Shown in pieces: positions 1-7,869 of a DNA stretch of 64,000 bases (within the stretch, counting starts at the first letter, position 1; the number at the start of each line of letters is the position of its first letter). This DNA is from Micromonospora_G sp044901685 (lineage in GTDB: Bacteria > Actinomycetota > Actinomycetes > Mycobacteriales > Micromonosporaceae), in assembly GCF_044901685.1 (NCBI RefSeq), contig NZ_JBJDPS010000003.1:620001-684000 (forward strand), read 5' to 3'. Under the pieces are notes generated by a model that made no database searches, was not told where the DNA came from, and saw nothing but the letters and a program-made list of their open reading frames with translations. The position numbers and the translations under genes are program-made.

Positions 1-1
1 G

Positions 2-1597
2 GAGTTCGCCCGGTTGCCGGAGAGCGTCGACGCCCGCTGGGCGGACCTGGTCGGCATGATCCTGCGTACGGTCAAGGATCCGGTGCTGGACCGCGCCGTC
101 GAAGCGGCCGCGGTGACGACGGTCTTCGACGAGCCCATGCTGGCCGACCTGCTGACCGAGGAGGACCAGCAGCGGGTCGACGCGAGCCAGGCGATCTCCG
201 CGCTCAGCGCCCACGCCCTGATCCAGGAGGTACGGTCCTCCTCCGACGACCGATCCGGCCGGTTCCGCCTGCACGAGTTCATCCGGGTGTCCCTCGGGAG
301 CCGGCAGCGGGCCGTTGCGCCGAGGCGGTGGGAGGAGTTGCACGGTCGCGCCGCCCAGCACTGTTTCCGCGTACTCCAGGCCTGGGACGACGTCGGGGAG
401 GACAGCGACGAGGACCCGGTCGGCGCGTACGGTCGCTGGTACCGGTACGAGAACCCGGAGTGGCAGGACTACATGCGGGAGTGGCTCTACCACTCCGCTC
501 AGCTTCCCGGGAAACCGGAGGTCACCTTCGGACGGTTCGTCCAGGTGTTCCTCGACGCGTTCTGGTGGTGGGGTTACTACCACCCGTTCCCGTTCAACCG
601 GCGGCTGCTGGAGGACTGGGAACGTACGGCGGTGTTGTGGGGCAGTCGGAGCGGGAAGCGGACCGCCTTCGGGCGCCCGCAGGAGGACGCCCAGGAACTC
701 GCCGAAGCGCTGTTGTTCCTGTTGGACCACTATCCGGTCGGCTACCTCAAGAACACCGACGCGCCCTGGGATGAACTCTTCTCCAAGCTGCTGCTCGTGC
801 AGGAGCTCTGTGGCCTGGCTCCGGGTTCCCGTACCCGGTTCAGTTCCACCGAGGCGGCCGAGCTCACCCGTACCAATGGTTTGATCAAGATCTTCCTCGC
901 GCACACCCGGCGGTACGCCGACCCGGGCGACCCGGAGGCGGACGAGTACTACGACCTCGCGGTCGAGGACTTCGAGGACGTCGCCGACGAGTGGACGATC
1001 GCCTGGATCCTGTTCGAGCGCGCCGACCTCGCCGTGGAACGCGGCCTGACGGCGCAAGCGCGGTCGCTGCTCGCCGATGCGGCCGGCAGGGCCAGGGAGC
1101 TGAGCGAAGTCGACGGCGAGTGGGACTACGAACTCCTGGCCAGCCTGCATCGGGTCGCCGCCGACCGGTACTGGCTCACCGGCGACCGGGGCGCGGCCGC
1201 CGCCCAGTACGCCGCCGCCGTGACCAACGCCTACCGCTTCCAGGGCAGCCCGCACCCGCCGGACGGTTACACCCGGCGGTTCTACGCCGAGGTGACCGCC
1301 CGGACCGTGGACAAGATCATCTCCTTGGCCGCCAGCGGGGAACTCGATTCGGCGGTGGATTTTGCGATGGCCGCCAGGCCGCTGCCGGTCCACGCGGGGG
1401 GTGCCGATCGCGACGGGCTGCGGTCGATCCTGGCGGCCACCGATCGGGATGCGTTGGCGGAAGGGTTGTTCCCGCGCGGGCCCGAGGTAGAGGAGCTGGA
1501 CAAGCGGAGGAGCCCGTTCATGGACCGGATGCGGCGGCACCTACGGCACGTCGGTCCTCCGGAGGGCGACCTGGAGAGTCTGATCACGACGGAGTGA
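2..1597 (+). CDS. STAND/AfsR-type regulator, C-terminal part (5' truncated by window edge)
   Basis: The frame is open from the first bases of the window and the first possible start (TTG at 14) has no ribosome site, so the gene very probably begins upstream. About 530 residues are visible. Near residues 55-100 the sequence looks like the winged-helix segment that follows the NTPase core of STAND proteins (an LHEFIRVSL motif). The rest is Asp/Glu- and Ala-rich helical sequence, as in TPR-like sensor tails. No NTPase motif lies inside the window. Its last 14 bp overlap the convergent gene ending at 1584. The STAND assignment is inference from the helical layout; a plain TPR protein is the alternative. 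Confidence 0.5.
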   Translation, partial: EFARLPESVDARWADLVGMILRTVKDPVLDRAVEAAAVTTVFDEPMLADLLTEEDQQRVDASQAISALSAHALIQEVRSSSDDRSGRFRLHEFIRVSLGSRQRAVAPRRWEELHGRAAQHCFRVLQAWDDVGEDSDEDPVGAYGRWYRYENPEWQDYMREWLYHSAQLPGKPEVTFGRFVQVFLDAFWWWGYYHPFPFNRRLLEDWERTAVLWGSRSGKRTAFGRPQEDAQELAEALLFLLDHYPVGYLKNTDAPWDELFSKLLLVQELCGLAPGSRTRFSSTEAAELTRTNGLIKIFLAHTRRYADPGDPEADEYYDLAVEDFEDVADEWTIAWILFERADLAVERGLTAQARSLLADAAGRARELSEVDGEWDYELLASLHRVAADRYWLTGDRGAAAAQYAAAVTNAYRFQGSPHPPDGYTRRFYAEVTARTVDKIISLAASGELDSAVDFAMAARPLPVHAGGADRDGLRSILAATDRDALAEGLFPRGPEVEELDKRRSPFMDRMRRHLRHVGPPEGDLESLITTE

Positions 1598-2213
1598 GCC
1601 CGAGCCGATCCGCGATCCACCGGGCCTGCCACCGCCGTTCCGCCAGGTAGGGATCGTCGTCCGGCCCGGAGCGGCGCTGGTTGGCGGCTCGGGCCGCGAT
1701 GTACATGATCGACGCGACCGGGTAGGTGGCGATTCCCTCGGCCGCGTCGGCCACGTACAGGCAGAGCGTCTCGGCCTGCCGGCGCCGGCTCGCGCCCGCC
1801 GCCCGGGCCAGGTCCGCCGCCCGCTCGGGCAGCTCTCCCGTCGGGGTCGACTCCAGCATCGTGGCCCAGCTTTCCAGATCGGTGGCGCGCAGCTCCGCCG
1901 CCGCGTGCCCGACCGTGCGCTCCAGGCACGCGGTGGCCAGGGCGGTGGCGGCCTCCGCCCAGCCGGTAACCGGCCCGACCAGCCGCGCCTCGGTGGCGCT
2001 GACCTTGTGCTCGCCCTCCACCACCGTGCCGGCGAGTTCCACCGCCCACAGCTCGTCGCTCGGCCAGTACGGCAACTGTTCGAGCCGGCAGGCGTGGAGA
2101 CCGTCGCGACACGGGTCGGCCGCGCTGGCGCGTACCCACTGCCCCGCCTCCGGCCAGCGGAATCCGGTGAACGGGCTGACCCTGCCCCGGCGGAGGAACT
2201 TCCAGTGGTTCAT
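1584..2213 (-). CDS. Conserved hypothetical protein, third gene of a sigma/anti-sigma operon
   Basis: A 209-residue soluble protein with no signal peptide or membrane segment. The N-terminus (MNHWKFLRRGRVSPFTGFRW) is followed by a DGLHAC motif and a small beta-rich region to about residue 80. The rest is alanine-rich helix ending in an Arg/Trp-rich segment. The ATG overlaps the stop of the anti-sigma gene by 4 bp (ATGA), so the two are probably translationally coupled. The N-terminal part faintly resembles small domains of phage-associated hypothetical proteins, but I do not recognise the family and assign no function. Position suggests a target or effector of the upstream sigma/anti-sigma pair. 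Confidence 0.75.
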   Translation of the reverse strand: MNHWKFLRRGRVSPFTGFRWPEAGQWVRASAADPCRDGLHACRLEQLPYWPSDELWAVELAGTVVEGEHKVSATEARLVGPVTGWAEAATALATACLERTVGHAAAELRATDLESWATMLESTPTGELPERAADLARAAGASRRRQAETLCLYVADAAEGIATYPVASIMYIAARAANQRRSGPDDDPYLAERRWQARWIADRLGLTPS

Positions 2214-2440
2214 TCCGGGGCCGTCCGGGACAGGACACGGTCGAGGACGCGCCGACGTACCTCGGGTGCGGGTCGGCTCCGCCCCGCCTCGGCCAGCCCG
2301 AGCAGGGCGATCCGCACCTTGTCGTTGTGGGCGAGACAGGGCGGGCAGAACATCAGGTGCTCCTCGAACGCCTCCCGGTCGGATTCCAGCTCACCGACGC
2401 GCCAGCGCCCCATCAGGCCGACCACGACCGCGCAGCTCAC
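2210..2440 (-). CDS. Zinc-binding anti-sigma factor (ZAS-type, short)
   Basis: A 76-residue protein with the ZAS zinc signature: Cys3, then His28-x3-Cys32-x2-Cys35, the last three in the run EEHLMFCPPC. This is the fold of the anti-sigma domain that clamps ECF sigma factors in actinobacteria, sometimes in a redox-sensitive way. The GTG start at 2440 was chosen because it places Cys3 at the usual position and overlaps the stop of the sigma gene (GTGA). There is no membrane segment, so it acts in the cytoplasm. The C-terminus is Arg-rich. Neighbouring 4-bp overlaps on both sides imply fixed stoichiometry with the sigma factor and the downstream unknown protein. Confidence 0.75.
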   Translation of the reverse strand: MSCAVVVGLMGRWRVGELESDREAFEEHLMFCPPCLAHNDKVRIALLGLAEAGRSRPAPEVRRRVLDRVLSRTAPE

Positions 2441-3165
2441 CTCGGACGCGCCCACGTCGCGGCCTCCCCCAGTTCCGGCTCCAGGCAGCCGACCAGCCAG
2501 TCCCGCGCCGATTCGAGGAGCAGCGACAGCTCCTGCGGCGAGTGGCCGGAGACCCGTGCGGCATCGTCGCGCGACAGCCCGGCCGCGTCCCGCAGCACCA
2601 GGACGATCCTGGGCTGGATCGGCATCCGCCGCAGCGCCCGGACCGCCTGGTCCACGGTCGGTACGGCCTGCTCCGGCCAGCCGACCACGTCCTCCTGCCA
2701 CCAGCCGGCCCACCGGTCGTCCTCGGGCAGGAACGGTCCGGCCGACGGTGGTGGGCCGACCGGCTTCCGGTCCAGCCACCCGCTCCCGGAAAGTTCCCGC
2801 AGTACGGCCGCGAGCAGGGCCGGGCGGAGTTCGGGCTCCGCGTACGCGTCGAGCCGTAGCGCGCGAATGGCCGACACCACCGCCCGCTCCGGTACGTCGA
2901 CTTCGGCATCCGCCGCGACCGCGACCCTGGCCAGCAACAACGCGACCGGATAATCCCGGTCGACCAGCAGCTCGACCGCGTCCGGTGTGCCGGCCGCATC
3001 CGTTTCGCTGACCGCATCCGGTTTGCCGGCCGCATCCGTTTCGCTGACCGCATCCGGTGTGCCGACCGCATTCGGTTTGCCGGCAGCGTCCGTTCCGCCG
3101 ACCACGTCCGCCCCGCCGACGGCGAGTCTTCGCCGCGGCGCCCCGTCGCTGCCGGAGCCGGTCAT
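2437..3165 (-). CDS. ECF-like sigma factor with degenerate region 2 and repetitive N-terminus
   Basis: A 242-residue protein. The C-terminal ~75 residues fit sigma region 4 (RALRRMPIQPRIVLVLRDAA, then SRDDAARVSGHSPQELSLLL), the helix-turn-helix that reads the -35 element. The stretch before it lacks the usual region-2 AEDLVQ motif, so DNA melting may be weak or differently organised. The N-terminus carries a 12-residue repeat (DAVSETDAAGKP-type) of low complexity. ATG 3165 was chosen because no alternative has a better site; GGGAGAG lies about 12 bp upstream. It is coupled by GTGA overlap to a ZAS anti-sigma gene, which supports a sigma role. A longer start upstream is possible. Confidence 0.65.
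   Translation of the reverse strand: MTGSGSDGAPRRRLAVGGADVVGGTDAAGKPNAVGTPDAVSETDAAGKPDAVSETDAAGTPDAVELLVDRDYPVALLLARVAVAADAEVDVPERAVVSAIRALRLDAYAEPELRPALLAAVLRELSGSGWLDRKPVGPPPSAGPFLPEDDRWAGWWQEDVVGWPEQAVPTVDQAVRALRRMPIQPRIVLVLRDAAGLSRDDAARVSGHSPQELSLLLESARDWLVGCLEPELGEAATWARPR
2989..3096. repeat. 36-bp in-frame tandem repeat within the sigma gene
   Basis: Three consecutive 36-bp units start at 2989, 3025 and 3061. The first two are nearly identical and the third has drifted. Each unit is itself two related 18-bp halves. Because 36 is a multiple of three, copy changes would add or remove 12 residues (DAVSETDAAGKP-like) without breaking the sigma frame. Confidence 0.85.
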
Positions 3166-3422
3166 GGATGCATTCTTGTCTCTCCCGTACCGGCCGCACC
3201 AGAGCCGGACGGTCGACGTACGCCGATCCGCCCGGGGTCGCGTCTCCCTCGGGTCGACGTTGACCGAACCAGACCGACCGGACCAGGCCGTTGCGTTCGC
3301 GACACCTCGCGACACCCAGCCCCAGACGTGTCAGCGGGCGCCGGACGGGGTAATCCGGCGCTTACTGGCGAGCACGACGAGAGGGACGACGGTGATCAAC
3401 GTGGTCGACCGGCCGGGCACCG

Positions 3423-4658
3423 ATGTCTGACGGCACGGCGGCGCCCGACCCGGACGACGTCGGGGCGGAACCCGGAAGGAACCCGGACGCCGTCGGGGCA
3501 GAGCCCGGAAGGAACCCGGACCAGGGCGATCCGGAGCGGGACGGTTCGCCGTCCCGGGGGCGGGTCCACGGCCGGTTGGAGCGGATCCAGGGCGCCCAGG
3601 AACGAGTGCACAGCACCTGGGAGAGCCTGCCCTGGTTCCTCCGTTGGGCGGTCGTCTGGAGCGCCTGCCTACTCGTGGTCGCGGCCGGGATCTACCTGCT
3701 CGCCACCGTCGCCGCCCGGCTGGCGCCACTGACGATCGCACTCGCCGCGACCCTCTTCCTGGCCGCCATGCTCGACCCGCTGGCCGTACGGCTGCGCCGG
3801 TGGCGGCTGCCCCCGGCAGTGGCGGCGCTGCTCTCCCTGTTCCTGCTGCTGGCGGTGATCGGCGGGGCGGCGTACCTGGTCTGGACCCTGACCGCCGATC
3901 AGTTCTCCAGCCTGAGCAAGCAACTGGACGAAGGGCTGGACCGGACTCGGGACTTCGTCACCAACTCCCTGCCGGTCAGCCCGGAGCAGTTGGACCGCTG
4001 GACCAAACAGGCCACCGAGGGGCTACGCCGGTCGACGCCGGACCCGATCGCCGGTGCCCGTACGGCGGCCGAGGTGGCCGGTGGCGTACTGCTGATCTTC
4101 GTGCTGCTGTTCTTCCTGCTCAAGGACGGTCGCCCGATGTGGGGCTGGGTGCTGGGGCGGGTCGGCGACCGGTCCCGGCCGGCGTTCGTGCAGGCGGGAC
4201 GGAACGGCTGGCACACGCTGAGCGCGTACACCCGGGGCACGGTGGCGATCGCGGCCATCGACGCCATCGGCATCGGTCTCGGGCTGGTGCTGCTCGGTGT
4301 GCCGCTCGCCCTACCGCTGGCGGTGATCACCTTCCTCGGCGGGTTCATCCCGATCATCGGTGCCACCGTCGCCGGCAGCGTCGCGGTGCTGGTCGCCCTC
4401 GCCGCGAAGGGGCCGACCACGGCACTGCTCACGCTGGTCGTGGTGATCGCGGTGCAGCAGCTCGAAGGCAACCTGCTCGAACCATTGATCATGAAACGAC
4501 AGGTACGCCTGCACCCGGTGGTGATCCTGGTGGCGGTCACCGCGGGCACCCTCTTCGGCGGCATCCCCGGCGCGTTTGTCGCGGTACCGGTCACGGCGGT
4601 GGTCTACCGGGTGGTCGACACGGTCTCGGCGCTGCGGCAGGGCAGGGAACCGACCTGA
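3423..4658 (+). CDS. AI-2E family transporter / PerM-like membrane protein
   Basis: 411 residues. The first ~70 are charged and contain a duplicated GAEPGRNPD motif, then come about eight hydrophobic segments in the AI-2E exporter (PerM/YtxE) pattern. The family hallmark is the C-terminal half: FLGGFIPIIGATVAG, the QQLEGNLLEPLIM segment, and a terminal GGIPGAFVAVPVTAVV region. Family members are permease-like proteins linked to signal export, Na+/H+ exchange or stress; substrate cannot be read here. It is divergent from the sigma operon across a 257-bp gap that must hold both promoters. The ATG at 3423 has no strong ribosome site. Confidence 0.85.
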   Translation: MSDGTAAPDPDDVGAEPGRNPDAVGAEPGRNPDQGDPERDGSPSRGRVHGRLERIQGAQERVHSTWESLPWFLRWAVVWSACLLVVAAGIYLLATVAARLAPLTIALAATLFLAAMLDPLAVRLRRWRLPPAVAALLSLFLLLAVIGGAAYLVWTLTADQFSSLSKQLDEGLDRTRDFVTNSLPVSPEQLDRWTKQATEGLRRSTPDPIAGARTAAEVAGGVLLIFVLLFFLLKDGRPMWGWVLGRVGDRSRPAFVQAGRNGWHTLSAYTRGTVAIAAIDAIGIGLGLVLLGVPLALPLAVITFLGGFIPIIGATVAGSVAVLVALAAKGPTTALLTLVVVIAVQQLEGNLLEPLIMKRQVRLHPVVILVAVTAGTLFGGIPGAFVAVPVTAVVYRVVDTVSALRQGREPT

Positions 4659-4691
4659 CGTACGTCCTCCGCGCGGATGACCGCGACCAGG

Positions 4692-5324
4692 TCAGCGGTT
4701 TTCGCGCAGTGCCGCCGCCAACTCCTCGGCGGTGAAGTCGGCCTCGTAGGTCACGCTGCCCGGCTGCTGCTTGCGCCCGCCGGTCGCCAGGTCACCGGCG
4801 TCCACCGGCTCGAAGCCAAGCTCCTCGACCAGGTCGGCGATCGCTCGTTTGGCCTGGGGGTCGTCCCCGGACATGGGGATGCCGTACCGCTCCTGGGCCG
4901 AGGACTGACGGGCATGGTCGCGCATGTTCTCCGCGTGCAGGGTGTTGAACGCCTTGACGACGTGCGCGCCCTTCAGGTGCTGCTGCACCATCTCGCTGGA
5001 GGTGGTCTGGTCCTGGTCCAACTCCGGGATGTGCCCGTCCCGATCCGGGTAGTAGTTCCCGGTGTCCATGACCGGTTTGCCCTTCAACTCCGCCGTCGGC
5101 AGTTCGTTGTACCGACCGAACGGCACCGCGACGATCACCAGGTCACCGAAGCGGGCCGCTTCGGAGGAGCTGACCGCGTGCGTACGGTGTCCCAGTTCGC
5201 CCACCAGGTCCTGGAGTGTCTGCGGTCCCCTGGAGTTGGCGATCGCGAGTTCGTGGCCCGCCTCGGCGAGCCGACGGGCAAGCGTTCCGCCGACATTGCC
5301 GGCCCCGATAATCCCGATGTGCAT
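4692..5324 (-). CDS. NADPH-dependent F420 reductase-like / NAD(P)-binding oxidoreductase
   Basis: 210 residues with an N-terminal Rossmann dinucleotide motif (MHIGIIGAGNVGGTLARRL) and the later VVKAFNTLHA and MSGDDPQAKRAI motifs typical of the Fno/NADP-oxidoreductase coenzyme-F420-dependent family. Those enzymes shuttle hydride between F420 and NADP. This branch also includes relatives of unknown substrate, so I do not claim F420 use. ATG 5324 was chosen because it opens directly at the Rossmann strand; longer frames upstream are low-quality. It converges with the AI-2E gene (33-bp gap) and follows the alpha/beta hydrolase on the same strand. Confidence 0.8.
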   Translation of the reverse strand: MHIGIIGAGNVGGTLARRLAEAGHELAIANSRGPQTLQDLVGELGHRTHAVSSSEAARFGDLVIVAVPFGRYNELPTAELKGKPVMDTGNYYPDRDGHIPELDQDQTTSSEMVQQHLKGAHVVKAFNTLHAENMRDHARQSSAQERYGIPMSGDDPQAKRAIADLVEELGFEPVDAGDLATGGRKQQPGSVTYEADFTAEELAAALRENR

Positions 5325-5377
5325 GCCACGGGTTACCCGCCGAGGAGCGGCCCGAACAACGGGCGCCGACCCCGGAA

Positions 5378-6097
5378 CTAGGGCGCGGCCCCGAAACTGG
5401 GCAGGCGCTCGGCGAACCAGTCGGCGGCCTGGTCCGAGACCTGTTCCAGCGCACCCGGCTCGGGGAACAGGTGGGTCGCGTCGGGGATGATCCGCAGTTC
5501 CACCTCCCCGCCGAGCGCGTCGCGGGCCTGCTGGTTGAACTGGATCACCTGCTCGTCCCGCCCGCCGACCAGCAGCAGGGTCGCCGCCCGTACGCGGGAG
5601 AGGGCCGGACCCGCCAGGTCGGCGCGACCGCCCCGGGAGACCACGGCCGGTACGTGCTCCGGCCGCTCGGCCGCGGCCACCAGTGCCGCCGCCGCGCCCG
5701 TGCTGGCCCCGAAGAGTCCGACCGGCAGGGCCGCCGTGTCGGGCGACCTCCTCAGCCAGTCGATGGCGCTGACCAGCCGTGCCGCCAGCCGCGCGATGTC
5801 GAACCGCAGTTCGGCGGTCTCCTGGTCGACCCGGTTCTCCTCTGGGGTGAGCAGGTCCACCAGTACGGTCGCCAGCGCGTGCCGGTGGAGCACCCGGGCG
5901 ACCGCGACGTTGCGTGGACTGCGCCGGGAACTTCCGCTGCCGTGGGCGAACAGCACCACGCCGACGGCCCCCTCGGTAGGGGTCACCAGGTCCGCGGCGA
6001 GTTCCACGTCTCCGGCCGGGATAGCGGTTTCGGTCGTCTCTGTCTCCACCCGGTCTCCGATACCCCGAGTCGGGACGAACAACCGGGTGTTGACCAC
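5378..6097 (-). CDS. Alpha/beta hydrolase, dienelactone-hydrolase-like
   Basis: 239 residues. A classic hydrolase triad is readable: nucleophile Ser132 in GASTGA, Asp181 in GGRDEQ and His209 in DATHLF, with an HGSGSS oxyanion segment at 52-57. The family hydrolyses esters or dienelactones in the cytoplasm, and actinobacterial members of this subgroup are often fused to or next to phosphoribosyltransferases. None is present here, so the substrate is unknown. No signal peptide is seen. The first residues before VETETTET look poorly conserved, so a start about 17 codons inside the frame is possible. Confidence 0.8.
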   Translation of the reverse strand: MVNTRLFVPTRGIGDRVETETTETAIPAGDVELAADLVTPTEGAVGVVLFAHGSGSSRRSPRNVAVARVLHRHALATVLVDLLTPEENRVDQETAELRFDIARLAARLVSAIDWLRRSPDTAALPVGLFGASTGAAAALVAAAERPEHVPAVVSRGGRADLAGPALSRVRAATLLLVGGRDEQVIQFNQQARDALGGEVELRIIPDATHLFPEPGALEQVSDQAADWFAERLPSFGAAP

Positions 6098-6254
6098 CTC
6101 GTCCGGTGGGACGAGGTGGACCGCGCCGCGGCCTGGTGCCCCCTACCGAAGGGGCCGTTTGCCATCGCGCCGTTCGGGAAGGCCAACGGGTGAGCAGGGA
6201 CACGACCACGGTGGCCGCGGCAGCGGCCCGCGTCGAGCGATCGTGAGGAAACCC

Positions 6255-6449
6255 ATGAGCCGCCAGAAATCCGCGAAGTCGGAGTCCGGACGTACCAACG
6301 CCAGCCCGCCGCAGGACAAGCGCGACAAACGTGACAACGCGGGGCGAGACTGGGCGGACGACGCGGCCCAGGCACGGGCCTCGGACGACCCACGACGGGT
6401 CACCCCGCACGACCAGAACGGCGTCCCTTCCACCGGCGACCGCTTCTGA
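6255..6449 (+). CDS. Small hydrophilic protein (64 aa), unknown
   Basis: A short frame with a good ribosome site (GTGAGGAAACCC just before ATG 6255) and typical codon use. The product is extremely polar (many Lys, Arg, Asp, Ser), has no hydrophobic core and contains a KRDKRDN segment, so it may be disordered. A hairpin with a T-run follows at 6478. It is divergent from the hydrolase gene. I do not recognise a family and do not propose a function. Confidence 0.6.
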   Translation: MSRQKSAKSESGRTNASPPQDKRDKRDNAGRDWADDAAQARASDDPRRVTPHDQNGVPSTGDRF

Positions 6450-6477
6450 CCCGACAGCCGGCATCACGTGGACGACG

Positions 6478-6516
6478 CCCCGTCGGACCCTCGCACGAGG
6501 GCCCGGCGGGGATTTT
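6478..6516 (+). terminator. Likely rho-independent terminator
   Basis: An imperfect 15-bp GC-rich stem (CCCCGTCGGACCCTC pairing with GAGGGCCCGGCGGGG, one mismatch and one G-T) has a 4-nt loop and is followed by ATTTTCG. It lies 28 bp after the stop of the small protein gene and before the riboswitch leader. Confidence 0.6.
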
Positions 6517-6684
6517 CGACCGGGTCCAACTCCCCGGTCAGCCACGCTCAACTTTCCCATCCCATATCGTCCCGTCTCATACCAGAAGATTTCGCTCGTG
6601 GCGAGTGGAGATTTGGCCCTGAAAAGTCCAACTGATCCGGTAATGTCACCCTCGGTTCCGACCCGGTGGTTACCCCCTCGAGCT

Positions 6685-6810
6685 GTCGGCGACGACCGCC
6701 GCCCAATCGCTTCGTGCGAGCCGGGGAACCAGGTAGGTGGGGTGAATCCGCACTCGCGGTAGGGGTCGTTCCCGTCCCGAACCCGTCAGCTAACCCGGTC
6801 GGCGGCCGAC
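6685..6810 (+). promoter_or_regulatory. c-di-AMP riboswitch (ydaO-yuaA class)
   Basis: The conserved core blocks of this class are present in order: GAGCCGGGGAACCA at 6718-6731, GGGGTGAATC at 6739-6748, then a CGGTAGGGG and CCGAACCCGTCAGCTAACC run ending near 6797. The closing stem pairs GTCGGC (6685-6690) with GCCGAC (6805-6810). The Shine-Dalgarno GGGAGG starts at 6811, so the closing stem sits directly against it. In actinobacteria this class controls secreted cell-wall hydrolases and resuscitation factors, usually switching expression off when c-di-AMP is high. A weak TAATGT at 6641-6646 could be the -10 box; the 6517-6684 stretch otherwise holds nothing I can name. Confidence 0.93.
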
Positions 6811-6823
6811 GGGAGGAACGTGC

Positions 6824-7855
6824 GTGACGACACCCATGCGTCAGCGGTTCTCGCTGGCCCTGACCCTGCTCACCGTGGTCAGCGTGCTCGCCGGTACGGC
6901 AGCCGCCGGGCCAGCCTCGGCCACACCCACCGGACCGGCCACCACCGGCGACGAGGGCGGCAATCCCCTCTTACGTGACGTCCTGGAGTCCACCGGTCGC
7001 GGCTTCGCCGCGGCGAGCAATGCCGTGCGGAACGCGCGGGAGCGCCAGGCCGCGTACGCCGACGAGCTGCGGCGGATAGAGGAGCAGCTCGACTCGCTCG
7101 GCCCCGAGGTCGGCGAGGTGGCGGTCAGCGCCTACCGGATCGGCCGGATCGGACCGATCAGCGCGTTGCTCGCCAGCGCCGGCCCGGACGAGTTCATGGA
7201 GCGTGCCGAAGGTCTCGACCTGATCGCCCAGCGTGACAACAGCAAGCTGCGCAAGCTTCGCGAGGCCCGCGACCAGGCCAGTCGGGCAAAGGCCGCCGCC
7301 GACGCCGCCCTGGCCGAGGAGCAGCGGCAGCTCGCCGTGATGGCCAAGCAACGGGAGGCGGCGGAACGGGCCCTCTCCCTCGTCGGTGGGGCCAGCACCG
7401 AGGGCTTCGTCAACACCTCCTCACCCGTCGCGAGCCCCGCCCCGCGCAACCGGGACGGTTCCTGGCCGGCGCAGTCGTGCAACCGGGGCGATCCGACCAC
7501 CCGGGGTTGCCTGACCCCGCGTGCGTTGCACGCGCTCAACGAAACCCGGCGGCTCGGCTTCACCCGGCACGTCTCCTGCTACCGCAGCGGCGGACCGTTC
7601 GAGCATCCCAAGGGGCGGGCCTGCGACTTCTCCGCCGAGCCCGGTGGCTTCGGCGGTGACGCGAAAGGCGGCGACCGGACGTACGGCAACAACCTGGCCG
7701 CGTTCCTGGTCCGCAACGCCGACCAGCTCGGCGTCCTCTACGTGATCTGGTACCGGCAGATCTGGTTCCCGGCGACGGGCTGGAAGGCGTACTCCTCCGC
7801 GCAGGGCGACCCGTCCAGCGACCACACGAATCACGTACACCTGTCGCTGCTCTGA
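6824..7855 (+). CDS. Secreted coiled-coil protein with peptidase-like C-terminal domain
   Basis: 343 residues. A signal peptide covers about residues 1-34 (basic start, hydrophobic LALTLLTVVSVLAGTAAA, Ala-rich cleavage zone). Residues ~50-190 form a long charged coiled coil as in RipA/NlpC partner regions. The last ~135 residues have four cysteines and end in SDHTNHVHLSLL, which fits the ARB_07466/VldE-type domain seen in putative carboxypeptidase-like wall proteins. The GTG start at 6824 follows GGGAGGAACG. Its position directly behind a c-di-AMP riboswitch supports a cell-wall remodelling role. Catalytic activity is not shown by the sequence alone. Confidence 0.85.
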   Translation: MTTPMRQRFSLALTLLTVVSVLAGTAAAGPASATPTGPATTGDEGGNPLLRDVLESTGRGFAAASNAVRNARERQAAYADELRRIEEQLDSLGPEVGEVAVSAYRIGRIGPISALLASAGPDEFMERAEGLDLIAQRDNSKLRKLREARDQASRAKAAADAALAEEQRQLAVMAKQREAAERALSLVGGASTEGFVNTSSPVASPAPRNRDGSWPAQSCNRGDPTTRGCLTPRALHALNETRRLGFTRHVSCYRSGGPFEHPKGRACDFSAEPGGFGGDAKGGDRTYGNNLAAFLVRNADQLGVLYVIWYRQIWFPATGWKAYSSAQGDPSSDHTNHVHLSLL

Positions 7856-7869
7856 CGGTCCGACGGGCG

